From Hyphomicrobiales bacterium (GTDB lineage Bacteria; Pseudomonadota; Alphaproteobacteria; Rhizobiales; Hyphomicrobiaceae), in NCBI GenBank assembly GCA_003963125.1, contig RXJK01000373.1, positions 1 to 34,791 of the forward strand: a stretch of 34,791 nucleotides of DNA, in the 5' to 3' direction. Positions 21,714 through 30,267 of the stretch are shown here, piece after piece. The notes below the pieces were generated by a model that worked only from the letters and a program-made list of their open reading frames with translations, did not search any database and was not told the origin of the DNA. Numbering within the stretch: position 1 is the first letter of the stretch; every line of letters starts with the position of its first letter. The position numbers and the translations under genes were made by a program.

Positions 21714-23143
21714 GGCAGGACTTCGCGACGCAAGGCCTCGCCGACCTCGCCCGGCGCATCCACGACGACCTCGAGGCCATCGCGCATCCGCGCGCGGCGT
21801 GGCTGACCCCGCGCACGAGCCCGCAAGGGGGCCAAGCCTTCGATGTCGTGATCGTCGGCGCGGGCCAGAGCGGGCTCGTGACGGCCTTCGCGCTCATGCG
21901 CTCCGAGGTGCGCAACATCCTCGTTCTCGACAAGGCGCCGCGCGACCGCGAAGGGCCCTGGCGCACCTATGCGCGCATGCGCACGCTGCGCAGCCCAAAG
22001 GACTTTACCGGGCCCGACCTCGACATCCCGAGCCTGACGTACCAAGCCTACCACGAGGCGCGGTTCGGCCGCGAGGCCTGGCAGCAGCTAGACCTCATCC
22101 CGAAGGACCTGTGGGCCGACTATCTCATCTGGTATCGCGACGTGCTGGGCCTGCCCGTCGCGAACGAGCGCGACGTGGTCGACATCCGGCCGGAAGGGGA
22201 TCTCCTGGCGCTGACCGTCGCGCGGCCGGACGGCGCGCAGGAGACGGTGTTCGCCCGCAAGGTGGTGCTTGCCACAGGCCAGGAGGGGCTCGGCGACTGG
22301 GCGCTGCCGGCGCCGCTCGCCGGCCTGCCGGCACCTTTGCGGGCGGTGACGTCCGACCCGATCGATTTCGGCAGCCTCGCTGGCAAGACGGTCGCCGTCG
22401 TCGGCGCGGGGGCGTCGGCCTTCGACAATGCGGCGACCGCGCTCGAGGCGGGGGCCACCCGCGTGCTGCTGCTGTGCCGCCGGGAAGAGCCGCAGGTGAT
22501 CCAGCCCTATCGCTGGCTTACGTTCCGCGGCTTCCTGCGCCACCTGTGCGACCTCGACGACGCCTGGCGCTGGCGATTCATGCAGAAGATCCTCGACCTG
22601 CGCGAAGGCTTTCCCCAGGCGACGTTCGACCGATGCGCCCGGCACCACAACTTCGAACTCGTGCGCAACGCTCGGCTTGTGGGCGCCCGCGAGGTGGACG
22701 GGCGGGTGCACCTGCAAACGACGGCTGGGGAGATCGTCGCCGATTTTGTCATCGCCGCCACGGGCATCGAAATGGACTTCTCGGTTCGTCCCGAACTCGC
22801 CCGCTTTGCCGGAAATATCGCGACCTGGGGCGACCGGTATACGCCGCCGCCGGAGGAACGCGACGACCGGCTCGCGTGCTTCCCCTACCTCGCTGACGAT
22901 TACGCGCTGACGGAAAAGGTGCCCGGCGAGACGCCATGGCTGCGCAACATCCATCTCTTCTCGATCGCCTCGACCATGAGCTTCGGGCCCTCCGGCTCCT
23001 CCATCAACGCCATGACGACGGCTGTTCCCAAGCTCGTCTACGGGTTGACCAGAGGACTGTTCCGCGAGGATGCCGAGAGCCACTGGCGGGCGCTGCAAGC
23101 CTATGATGTTCCACAAGCGATCGTCCCCCGGGCGCCAGAGTGA
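21710..23143 (+). CDS. FAD/NAD(P)-dependent oxidoreductase, flavin monooxygenase-like
   Basis: 477 residues. An N-terminal FAD-binding GAGQSG lies at residues 50-55 and a second dinucleotide motif GAGASA starts at 232, the two-nucleotide layout of flavin-containing and Baeyer-Villiger monooxygenases; an ATG motif (IAATGIEMD) follows. I do not see the full FxGxxxHxxx(Y/F/W) fingerprint, so assignment stops at the superfamily. The N-terminal 45 residues before the FAD motif are longer than usual. It is joined to the SDR gene by an ATGA overlap and ends 100 bases before the peptide-transporter operon, suggesting that the imported compound is a substrate of these enzymes. N-hydroxylation or oxygenation are both possible. 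Confidence 0.8.
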   Translation: MRQDFATQGLADLARRIHDDLEAIAHPRAAWLTPRTSPQGGQAFDVVIVGAGQSGLVTAFALMRSEVRNILVLDKAPRDREGPWRTYARMRTLRSPKDFTGPDLDIPSLTYQAYHEARFGREAWQQLDLIPKDLWADYLIWYRDVLGLPVANERDVVDIRPEGDLLALTVARPDGAQETVFARKVVLATGQEGLGDWALPAPLAGLPAPLRAVTSDPIDFGSLAGKTVAVVGAGASAFDNAATALEAGATRVLLLCRREEPQVIQPYRWLTFRGFLRHLCDLDDAWRWRFMQKILDLREGFPQATFDRCARHHNFELVRNARLVGAREVDGRVHLQTTAGEIVADFVIAATGIEMDFSVRPELARFAGNIATWGDRYTPPPEERDDRLACFPYLADDYALTEKVPGETPWLRNIHLFSIASTMSFGPSGSSINAMTTAVPKLVYGLTRGLFREDAESHWRALQAYDVPQAIVPRAPE

Positions 23144-23232
23144 CAGGCTGGCCCGCTCCTTGCTTACGAGAGGGGCTTCCGGAGCACCGGCCGAGACTTG
23201 GCCGCACCGGCGGAAACGTCGTAACGTCTAGC

Positions 23233-23237
23233 AGGAG
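23233..23237 (+). promoter_or_regulatory. Ribosome-binding site deciding a TTG start
   Basis: AGGAG lies six bases before TTG 23244 but 18 bases before the next ATG (23256). This supports the TTG as the true start of the peptide-binding protein gene. The rest of the 100-base gap 23144-23232 shows only a weak CGGCC/GGCCG hairpin and no clear promoter. Confidence 0.6.
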
Positions 23238-23243
23238 CCCACG

Positions 23244-24896
23244 TTGAGCAAAGCGATGCGTCACATGATCAAAAACGCTGCAGCATCCAGGGCGCTGGCG
23301 GCGCTCGGCCTCGTGGTTTCGCTTTCACTGAGCCCCGCGACCTTGACATCCGCGTTCGCCCAGACGCGGGCCGAAACGCTGCGCTACGTGACGGGCGCGG
23401 GCATCAACACGCTCGATCCGACGATGCCGGGCTCGACGCGGGAAGCGTTCGCGCTCAGTCTCTCGACCTACGACCGGCTCGTCTCCTTCGGCCGCAAGCA
23501 GCTCAACGGCAAGTGGGTGTTCGATCTCGACGCCATCCGCGGCGAACTGGCGGAAAGCTACGAGGTGAGCCCCGACGGGCTCAAGATCACCTTCAAGCTG
23601 CGCAAGGACGCCAAGTTCCACGATGGGTCGCCCGTGACGGCCGAGGACGTGAAGTGGTCGCTCGACAGGGCCGTGACAGCGAACTCGCTCGCCAAGGCGC
23701 AGTTGCTGACGGGCTCGCTGACGAGCCCCGACCAGTTCAAGGTGATCGACCCATACACCTTCGAGGTGACGCTGCCGAAGCCCGACAAGCTCGCCTTGCC
23801 GAACCTCGCGACCGTTTATCCCATCATCATCAATTCCAAGCTCGCCAAGTCGAAGGCCACCGCGGAAGACCCCTGGGCGCAGCAGTGGATGAAAGAGAAC
23901 ACGGCGGGCTCTGGCGCCTATACGATCGAGACCTTCAAGGCCGGCGAGCAGGCCATCGCCAAACGCAACGAGGACTGGAAGCGCGGGCCCAACGGCCAGC
24001 AGGCGCACTTCAAGCGCATCATCCTGCAGAGCGTGCCGGAAGCCGCGACGCGGGCCAACCTCGTGGAACGCGGCGACGCCGACATCGTCATCGACCTGCA
24101 GCCGACGGATGCCGCGGCGCTGGAAGCCAAGGGCAAGCTGAAGGTGATCTCGACGCCGCAGTACAACGCGATCACGTTCGTCTCCTTCAACAACAAGATC
24201 CCGCCGTTCGACAATCCGAATGTGCGCAAGGCGATCGCCTACGCCATCCCCTATGAGGACATCTTCAAGGCGGCGCTGTTCGGGCGCGGCGCGCCGCTCT
24301 ACGGCGCCACGTGGGCCGACGGCAAGGCGCCCGCCGGCACCTTCCCCATTCCGCAGCCGGTGAAGCTCGATCTCGCGAAGGCCAAGGAGTACCTAGCGGC
24401 AGCGGGCATGCCGGACGGTTTTTCGACGACCTTCTCGTTCAACGTGGGTCAAGCCGGCACCGCGGAGCCGATGGCGGCGCTGATCAAGGAATCGCTCGGC
24501 AAGATCGGCATCAAGGTCGAGATCCAGAAGATGCCGGACGCGCAGATGTCGACGGCCATCAACGAGAAGAAGCTGCCCTTCTTCACGGAGGGCATCGTCG
24601 CGTGGCTGCCGTCAATGGACTACTTCTACCGCAACTTCTACATCGGGGCGATCCGCTGGAATTACTCCTCGATCGATGATCCGAAGCTGACGGAACTTGC
24701 CCAGGCGGCGCGCTTCGAGCCCGACAAGACGAAGTACGAGGCGATGGGGCGAGAGCTCAACACGATGCACTTCGAGCTGATGCCGCAGATCCCATTGTGG
24801 CAGCCGAGCCAGGACGCCGTGATGGCGCCGAACATCGAGGGCTACACGTACCAGTTCCACCGGCAGGTGGACTATCGCGACCTGAGCTGCAAGTGA
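23244..24896 (+). CDS. Peptide/opine/nickel-type ABC transporter substrate-binding protein (SBP family 5)
   Basis: 550 residues, normal for DppA/OppA-type receptors. A long signal peptide ends AFA|Q near residue 39. Typical segments follow: ETLRYVTGAGINTLDP, LAESYEVSPDGLKITFKLR, DAKFHDGSPVTAEDVKWSLD, the central GSGAYTIETFKAGEQ, and NVRKAIAYAIPYEDI. The start is TTG, chosen from the position of AGGAG. The family binds di- and oligopeptides, opines, nickel or sugars; the N-hydroxylase-like and hydantoin enzymes on either side make a modified amino acid or small amide an attractive but unproven ligand. The stop overlaps the permease start as GTGA. Confidence 0.92.
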   Translation: MSKAMRHMIKNAAASRALAALGLVVSLSLSPATLTSAFAQTRAETLRYVTGAGINTLDPTMPGSTREAFALSLSTYDRLVSFGRKQLNGKWVFDLDAIRGELAESYEVSPDGLKITFKLRKDAKFHDGSPVTAEDVKWSLDRAVTANSLAKAQLLTGSLTSPDQFKVIDPYTFEVTLPKPDKLALPNLATVYPIIINSKLAKSKATAEDPWAQQWMKENTAGSGAYTIETFKAGEQAIAKRNEDWKRGPNGQQAHFKRIILQSVPEAATRANLVERGDADIVIDLQPTDAAALEAKGKLKVISTPQYNAITFVSFNNKIPPFDNPNVRKAIAYAIPYEDIFKAALFGRGAPLYGATWADGKAPAGTFPIPQPVKLDLAKAKEYLAAAGMPDGFSTTFSFNVGQAGTAEPMAALIKESLGKIGIKVEIQKMPDAQMSTAINEKKLPFFTEGIVAWLPSMDYFYRNFYIGAIRWNYSSIDDPKLTELAQAARFEPDKTKYEAMGRELNTMHFELMPQIPLWQPSQDAVMAPNIEGYTYQFHRQVDYRDLSCK

Positions 24897-25924
24897 GCGG
24901 ACTGGGGCACACCGCGAAGAGGGCAGGGCAGCGGCTCGTGACGTCGCTGCCGGCCCTCTTCGGCGTTCTCGTGTTCACGTTCGTGCTGATGCGTGTGCTT
25001 CCCGGCGACCCGGCCGTGTTTTTCGCCTCGGGCCCCAATTCGAGCCAGGAAGACATCGAGATGATCCGGCGGCAGATGGGGCTCGACAAGCCGCTGCCGA
25101 CGCAACTCGTGCTCTACCTCTACGACATCGGCCGCGGCAATCTCGGGCGCTCGCTGATCACGGGGCAGCCGGTGCTGTCCGACCTGCGCGAGCGGTTGCC
25201 TGCCTCGCTCGAATTGACCTTCGCCGCGCTGATCCTGGCACTGGGGGCGGCGATCCCGCTCGGGGTGTTCGCGGCGCTGAGGGCGAACTCGCTTATCGAT
25301 CATGCCGTGCGTTTCTTCTGCTCGCTCGGGGTGTGCGTGCCGACCTTCGTGTCGGGGCTGCTGCTGATTTACGCGTTCTATTATCTGTGGGGCATTGCGC
25401 CTGATCCGACAGGACGTATCGACATCTTCACGTCGCAGCCCACGCGCGTGACGGGCTTCCTGCTGATCGACTACCTGATCGCGGGCGATCTCGACGGCTG
25501 GGCGGCTGCATTCCGGCAGATCCTGCTGCCGGCCATCACCATGGCGCTGTTCGTGATGGCGCCGCTGGCACGGATGACGCGGGCGGCGATGCTCGCGTCG
25601 CTCGGCAGCGATTTCGTCCGCACGGCGCGCTCCATTGGGTTGTCGGATTGGCGGGTGATCGTGGTCTATGCGCTGCGCAACGCGATCCTGCCGGTTCTGA
25701 CCATTACGGGCATCGTGTTCTCGACAATGCTCGGGGCGAACGTGCTCGTCGAGAAGGTGTTCTCCTGGCCGGGCGTTGCCTCCTACGCGCTGGACGCGCT
25801 GCTCGCCTCCGACTACGCGCCGGTGCAGGGCTTCGTGCTGCTGATGGCGTCTATCTTCGTGCTCGTCAATCTCGTGGTCGACGTCCTCTACGGCATGGCG
25901 GATCCGAGGGTCACGGTCGAATGA
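24893..25924 (+). CDS. Peptide-type ABC transporter permease 1 (DppB-like)
   Basis: 343 residues. The N-terminal segment VTSLPALFGVLVFTFVLMRV followed by LPGDPA is the DppB signature, then MGLDKPLPTQLVLYL and GRSLITGQPVLSDLRERLPASLEL. The ATPase-contact loop is near FVRTARSIGLSDWRVIVVYALRN, and the end reads YGMADPRV as in the family. Start GTG 24893 overlaps the receptor stop (GTGA); the open frame continues upstream but only shadows the receptor gene. About six membrane segments. It forms the channel with the DppC-like partner at 25921. Confidence 0.92.
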   Translation: MSGLGHTAKRAGQRLVTSLPALFGVLVFTFVLMRVLPGDPAVFFASGPNSSQEDIEMIRRQMGLDKPLPTQLVLYLYDIGRGNLGRSLITGQPVLSDLRERLPASLELTFAALILALGAAIPLGVFAALRANSLIDHAVRFFCSLGVCVPTFVSGLLLIYAFYYLWGIAPDPTGRIDIFTSQPTRVTGFLLIDYLIAGDLDGWAAAFRQILLPAITMALFVMAPLARMTRAAMLASLGSDFVRTARSIGLSDWRVIVVYALRNAILPVLTITGIVFSTMLGANVLVEKVFSWPGVASYALDALLASDYAPVQGFVLLMASIFVLVNLVVDVLYGMADPRVTVE

Positions 25925-26769
25925 TCGCGGCACAGGCGAGGCACGTCGGCTGGGTGCTGCGGAGCAATCCCATCACGGCGGTGGCGGCGGTCGCCGCGAC
26001 GCTCCTGTGCTTCATCGCGCTTATTGGCCCGTCCATCGTTTCGTATGATCCCATCGCTTCGGACGTCGCGAGCGCCCTGCAGCCGCCGAGCGCCGCGCAT
26101 TGGGCGGGCACGGACCAACTCGGGCGCGATGTGCTGGCGCGGATCGTTTATGCCGCGCGCCTCGACCTCGCCATCGCGGCCTCGGCCGTCTTTCTCTCTT
26201 TCATCGTCGGCGCGCTGATCGGCAGCGTGTGCGGCTACGCAGGTGGGCGCATCGACCGCTTCGTCGGGCGGCTTGTCGACGTGCTGATGGCGTTCCCGCT
26301 GTTCGTCCTCGCCATGGCGATGGTCGTCGCGCTGGGCAACCGGGTCGAGAACATCGTCATCGCGACGGCGATCATCAACCTGCCCTTCTATATCCGTTTC
26401 GCCCGCGCGGAAGTGAACGTGCGGCGAGACGCGGGCTGGGTGGAGGCGGCTCGCGCGGGCGGGGAAGGGCATCTCGCCATCGTGCTCAGGTTCCTATTGC
26501 CGAACGTGCTGCCGGCGATGGCCGTGCAGATCAGCCTCAATCTCGGATGGGCCATCCTCAATGCTGCCGGGCTTTCATTTATCGGGCTCGGTGTGAAAGC
26601 ACCGACGCCGGAATGGGGCATCATGGTCGCGGAAGGCGCGCGCTTCATCTCGACGGGCAAGTGGTGGCTCGTCGCGTTTCCCGGCCTCGCGCTGATGCTG
26701 ACGGTGCTGTGCTTCAACCTGCTTGGCGACGGCCTGCGCGACATCCTCGACCCGAGGATGCGGACATGA
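25921..26769 (+). CDS. Peptide-type ABC transporter permease 2 (DppC-like)
   Basis: 282 residues. HWAGTDQLGRDVLARIVYAAR is the DppC hallmark, with a GRIDRFVGRLVDVLMAFPL segment and the late GLGVKAPTPEWGIMVAEG and GDGLRDILDPRMR motifs. The start ATG 25921 lies in an ATGA overlap with permease 1, and its stop overlaps the double-ATPase gene the same way. About six membrane segments. Assembly with the DppB-like subunit and the fused ATPase gives a complete importer with the receptor at 23244. Confidence 0.92.
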   Translation: MIAAQARHVGWVLRSNPITAVAAVAATLLCFIALIGPSIVSYDPIASDVASALQPPSAAHWAGTDQLGRDVLARIVYAARLDLAIAASAVFLSFIVGALIGSVCGYAGGRIDRFVGRLVDVLMAFPLFVLAMAMVVALGNRVENIVIATAIINLPFYIRFARAEVNVRRDAGWVEAARAGGEGHLAIVLRFLLPNVLPAMAVQISLNLGWAILNAAGLSFIGLGVKAPTPEWGIMVAEGARFISTGKWWLVAFPGLALMLTVLCFNLLGDGLRDILDPRMRT

Positions 26770-28415
26770 CGGCGCCGGATGCGCCGCTGCTGGCGGTCGA
26801 GGATCTGCACGTGACGTTCACGACGCGGCGCGGGCTCGTCGAGGCCGTGCGCGGGGTGAACCTGTCCGTCGCGCCGGGGCGGACGCTCGGCATCGTCGGC
26901 GAGTCCGGCTCCGGCAAGACGGTGACGGCCTATGCCATCACGCGCCTTCTCGATTCGTCGGGGCGCATCACGAAGGGCCGCATCCAGTTCCAGGGGATGG
27001 ATCTGGTGCAGGCGCCGACGCGGACGATGCGCGCGCTGCACGGGGCGGCCATCTCGATGATCTTCCAGAACCCGCGCGCGGCGCTCAATCCCGTGCGCAC
27101 CGTCGGCCTGCAGATTGCCGATGCCTTGCGCGCGCATCGCACGATGACGGCTGCCCAAGCCCGCAAGCGCGCGATTGAACTGCTGGACGAGGTACGCATT
27201 CGCGAGCCGGAGAAGCGCATCGATGCCTATCCGCACGAGCTGTCGGGCGGCATGTGCCAGCGCGTCGTCATCGCCATGGCGATTGCGTGCGAGCCGGCGC
27301 TGTTGATCGCGGACGAGCCCACCACCGGCCTCGACGTGACGACGCAGAAGACGGTGATGGATCTCGTCGCCCGCATCACGGCAGAGCGCAACATGTCCGT
27401 GCTCCTCATCACGCACGACCTGGGCCTCGCGGCGAAGTATTGCCAGGACATCGTGGTGATGGAGCAGGGCCACGTCGTCGAGCGGGCGCCGCCCTTGCGG
27501 CTCTTCTCCGATCCGCAGCACGCCTACACGCGCCGGCTGGTGGCCGCTTCGCCCACGGCGACGTCGCGTGTCGAGGATCTCGTGCCCGATGCATCTTTGG
27601 CCGTGCCGCTGCCTCCGCTACGCCCGAAGACGAAGCCTGCGCCGGGGACGGCGCCGCTTCTCGAAGTGCAGAACCTCGTGAAGCGGTATGGGGAGACGGC
27701 CGCCGTCGACGGGGTATCGCTGACGATCGCGGCCGGCGAGAGCGTCGGGCTCGTTGGCGAGTCCGGTTCGGGCAAAAGCACCATCTCGCGCATGATCTGC
27801 CGGCTCATCGACCCGACCGGGGGGGACATCCTGTTCGACGGTGAGGCCATCGGCAGCATCGCCGCGCGCGAATTCCATCGCTCGCCGCTCCGGCGCGAGA
27901 TCCAGATCGTGTTCCAAGATCCGCACGAGAGCCTGAACCCACGGTTCAGCGCGTTCGACAGCATCGCGCATCCGTTACGACGGCTCGGTGGATTGGCCGG
28001 CGATGCGCTCAAGGCCCGCGTCGAAGATTGCGCGAAGAAGGTCGGGCTGCCGCTCGACCTGCTCGACCGTTTTCCGCACCAATTGTCCGGCGGGCAGAAG
28101 GCGCGCGTCGGCATCGCACGCGCGATCTCGGTGGGGCCGCGGCTGCTGGTGCTCGACGAGCCAACGGCGGCGCTCGATGTCTCCATCCAGGCGGTGACGC
28201 TACAACTCCTGGAACGCCTGCGGCGGGAAGAGAACCTGGCGTTCCTCTTCGTGAGCCACGACCTCAACGTCGTGCGCATGATGTGCGAGCGCACCATCGT
28301 GCTGCAGAACGGGCGCATCGTGGAGGAGGGGCAAAGCCGCGCGCTGTTCGATGCGCCGGCGACCGACTATACGCGCGAACTCGTCGCCGCGATCCCCATG
28401 CGCGAGGTGGCGTAG
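26766..28415 (+). CDS. Fused double ATP-binding subunit of the peptide-type ABC transporter (DppD-DppF/GsiA-like)
   Basis: 549 residues containing two complete ABC domains. N half: Walker A GESGSGKT from residue 45, signature LSGGMCQR at about 159, Walker B LLIADEPTTGLD, H-loop LLITHDLGLAAKY. C half: Walker A GESGSGKS from residue 331, signature LSGGQKAR at about 440, Walker B LLVLDEPTAALD, H-loop LFVSHDLNVVRMM. The halves are linked by a Pro-rich stretch near 290-305. Fusion of DppD and DppF equivalents is common in alphaproteobacteria. The start ATG 26766 overlaps the permease stop (ATGA). A REP-like cluster follows its stop. No sign that either half has lost its catalytic residues. Confidence 0.94.
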   Translation: MTAPDAPLLAVEDLHVTFTTRRGLVEAVRGVNLSVAPGRTLGIVGESGSGKTVTAYAITRLLDSSGRITKGRIQFQGMDLVQAPTRTMRALHGAAISMIFQNPRAALNPVRTVGLQIADALRAHRTMTAAQARKRAIELLDEVRIREPEKRIDAYPHELSGGMCQRVVIAMAIACEPALLIADEPTTGLDVTTQKTVMDLVARITAERNMSVLLITHDLGLAAKYCQDIVVMEQGHVVERAPPLRLFSDPQHAYTRRLVAASPTATSRVEDLVPDASLAVPLPPLRPKTKPAPGTAPLLEVQNLVKRYGETAAVDGVSLTIAAGESVGLVGESGSGKSTISRMICRLIDPTGGDILFDGEAIGSIAAREFHRSPLRREIQIVFQDPHESLNPRFSAFDSIAHPLRRLGGLAGDALKARVEDCAKKVGLPLDLLDRFPHQLSGGQKARVGIARAISVGPRLLVLDEPTAALDVSIQAVTLQLLERLRREENLAFLFVSHDLNVVRMMCERTIVLQNGRIVEEGQSRALFDAPATDYTRELVAAIPMREVA

Positions 28416-28447
28416 CGCGTTCTTTCTCGAGCTACGAAGTCGTTGCC

Positions 28448-28490
28448 CTGGGTCCCGGCTCTACGCTTCGCTCCGGCCGGGATGACAGTT
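28448..28490 (+). repeat. REP-like palindromic element (copy B)
   Basis: Begins CTGGGTCCCGG and ends CCGGGATGACAGTT, identical at both ends to the copy at 2214-2257, but with a different centre (CTCTACGCTTCGCTCCGG). CCCGGC (28454-28459) pairs with GCCGGG (28476-28481). It lies in the 275-base gap between the convergent double-ATPase and flavin-reductase genes, which holds no gene. Confidence 0.75.
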
Positions 28491-28507
28491 TAGTGTTCGT
28501 TTCTCGG

Positions 28508-28550
28508 TGTCACCCCGGAGTTTGCCGAAGGCAAATATCCGGGGCCCAGG
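28508..28550 (-). repeat. REP-like palindromic element (copy C, inverted)
   Basis: TGTCACCCCGG at the left and CCGGGGCCCAGG at the right are the conserved ends in reverse orientation, each with small changes. The inner arms TTTGCC (28521-28526) and GGCAAA (28530-28535) give an almost continuous stem CCCCGGA...TCCGGGG. Copies B and C face each other across 17 bases, a paired arrangement often seen for REP/BIME units. Confidence 0.7.
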
Positions 28551-28636
28551 CGCCAATAAGCGGACTGGCTAGCGCGTAAGCGCTCGCAACATCTATCCGG
28601 AATCTTTCCGCCTGGAGATAGCCTGTGTCGGGGAAA

Positions 28637-28668
28637 GATCCCGGCTCTCGCTTCGCTCGGCCGGGAAG
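28637..28668 (+). repeat. REP-like palindromic element (copy D, partial)
   Basis: CCCGGC (28640-28645) pairs with GCCGGG (28660-28665) around a centre TCTCGCTTCGCTCG that resembles the centre of copy B. The outer CTGGGT and ATGACA ends are lacking, so it looks degenerate or truncated. It ends about 25 bases before the flavin-reductase-like stop codon. Confidence 0.5.
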
Positions 28669-28690
28669 GCAAAAGGGGGCGCGTCACGCT

Positions 28691-29332
28691 TCAGCGGCCG
28701 GTGTCCTTGCGCCACTGCTCGTAGCTCAGGCGGCGCATTTCGAAGACCTCGCCCTGGCGGCAGTAGGCATTGCCGGCGAGGCGGCCGATGGGGCGATAGC
28801 GCTGCGCATCGGTGTAGAACGTTTTGGCGTCGGTGAGGTCCGGCCGGGCATGGATCGCCAGCACCTCACCGATCAGCAACTCCCGCGTCTCGTTGAAGGC
28901 GAGAGACATGCTCTTGCGGCACTCGAGTGCGAAGGGCGCAGCCGCGATACGCGGCGGCTCCACGAGGTTTGACGGCGCCGTCTCGATTCCCAAGGCCTCG
29001 ATCTCGCTGACGTCCGGCGGAAAATCCGTCGCGCACAGGTTCATGGTCTCGGCCAGCGGCTCGTCCACCATGTTGACCACAAAGCTTTTGGCGCGAGCGA
29101 GATTGCGCGTCGTGTCCTTGGGCTGTCCCGGCGCCTTGTGCTGCAGGCCCAGCACGATCTGTGCCGGCTCTTCCGAAAACACGTTGAAGAAGGAGAACGG
29201 CGCCGCATTCACGCGGCCAGCCTCGTCGAGGGAGGTGACGAGCGCGATGGGACGCGGCACGACGATGCCGCACAGGAGCTTGTAGCGCTCGATGGGCTTC
29301 AGCTCGGAAAAGACGTAGACGTCGCTCGACAT
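28691..29332 (-). CDS. Flavin reductase-like domain protein (DIM6/NTAB family, FMN-binding split barrel)
   Basis: 213 residues. The N-terminal YKLLCGIVVPRPIALVTSLD and the following GRVNAAPFSFFNVFSEEPAQ are diagnostic for the FMN-binding split-barrel flavin reductases. Members either supply reduced flavin to a partner oxygenase or act alone. No two-component monooxygenase is seen nearby; the FAD enzyme at 21710 has its own NAD(P) motif and should not need one. The gene begins eight bases after the carbamoylase stop, and its ribosome-binding site (AGGAG) lies in the last codons of that gene, so the two are made together. A role in the hydantoin module is unclear. Confidence 0.82.
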   Translation of the reverse strand: MSSDVYVFSELKPIERYKLLCGIVVPRPIALVTSLDEAGRVNAAPFSFFNVFSEEPAQIVLGLQHKAPGQPKDTTRNLARAKSFVVNMVDEPLAETMNLCATDFPPDVSEIEALGIETAPSNLVEPPRIAAAPFALECRKSMSLAFNETRELLIGEVLAIHARPDLTDAKTFYTDAQRYRPIGRLAGNAYCRQGEVFEMRRLSYEQWRKDTGR

Positions 29333-29340
29333 GGGCGCGC

Positions 29341-30267
29341 TCACTCCTGGGGAAGAACGACGCCGGTCTGGGACGTGATGCGTCCGTAGTGCTCGATCCG
29401 GCGGTGGCGCTTGAAATCGAAGATGGTGTCCTTGCCGAACTTCGTCGCGTCGAGATCGCAGGCGTGCATGATGATCTCGTCGTCCTCGGTCTTGGTCTCG
29501 GCGACGATGCGGCCGTCGGGATCGACGATGAGGCTGCAGCCGAACATGGGGAAGCCGTCCTCGACACCGGCCTTGGCGACGGCCACGACCCACGTCGAAT
29601 TCTGGTAGGCGCCCGCCTGCACGGACAGCTTGTGGTGGAACGCGCGCGCCTCGGGGCCCTCGTCGGGCTTCTGGGAATTGGTCGAGGGCGTGTTGAAGCC
29701 CAGCGTGATCATCTCGACGCCCTGCAGGCCCATGACGCGATAGGCTTCGGGCCAGCGGCGGTCGTTGCAGATCATCATGCCGAAGAGGCCGCCCATGGTC
29801 CGCCACACGGGGAAGCCGAGGTCACCCGGCTCGAAGTAGCGCTTCTCGAGATGCTGGTGCGTGCGCTCGGGGTCGTATTCGACGTGGCCCGGCAGATGGA
29901 TCTTGCGGTACTTGCCGACGATGCGGCCCGCCTTGTCGACGAGGATCGAGGTATTGAAGTGGTGCCCGTCGGGGGTGAGTTCCGCGTAGCCGAAGGTGAA
30001 GCCCATGCCGAGCACCTTCGCGCGGTCGAAGAGCGGCTGTGTCGCCGCGTTCGGCATGCTCTTTTCGAACCAGTGGTCGGCTTCCGCGCGGTTCTCGTGG
30101 TACCAGCGCGGGAAGAAGGTCGTGAGCGCCAGTTCCGGATAGACGATGAAGTCCGCGCCCTTGGCCTTGTCCATCAGCGCGATCATGCGCGCCACGACGG
30201 CCTCGCGGCTGTCGGCCTTTTGGATGGGCCCGAGCTGGGCGCCGGCGACATTGATGATGCGGGGCAT
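29341..30267 (-). CDS. N-carbamoyl-D-amino-acid hydrolase (nitrilase superfamily)
   Basis: 308 residues, closely matching the size and sequence pattern of Agrobacterium D-carbamoylase. The catalytic Glu-Lys-Cys triad is E45 (YPELALTTFFPRW), K122 (YRKIHLPGH) and C167 (MMICNDRRWPEA). Other shared segments are EKRYFEPGDLGFPVW and a late FDFKRHRRIEHYG. The enzyme removes the carbamoyl group from N-carbamoyl-D-amino acids, giving the free D-amino acid, CO2 and ammonia in the cytoplasm. The middle of the chain (FNTPSTNSQKPDEGPEARAF) differs from the classical enzyme, so substrate range may differ. It lies between the racemase and flavin-reductase-like genes on the same strand and is encoded opposite to the hydantoinase. 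Confidence 0.87.
   Translation of the reverse strand: MPRIINVAGAQLGPIQKADSREAVVARMIALMDKAKGADFIVYPELALTTFFPRWYHENRAEADHWFEKSMPNAATQPLFDRAKVLGMGFTFGYAELTPDGHHFNTSILVDKAGRIVGKYRKIHLPGHVEYDPERTHQHLEKRYFEPGDLGFPVWRTMGGLFGMMICNDRRWPEAYRVMGLQGVEMITLGFNTPSTNSQKPDEGPEARAFHHKLSVQAGAYQNSTWVVAVAKAGVEDGFPMFGCSLIVDPDGRIVAETKTEDDEIIMHACDLDATKFGKDTIFDFKRHRRIEHYGRITSQTGVVLPQE

Noticed and set aside
28448-28668. Possible CRISPR array or tRNA-like structures in the repeat cluster
   Set aside because: Copies are palindromic, few, irregularly spaced and in both orientations; no regular repeat-spacer pattern or cloverleaf can be drawn.
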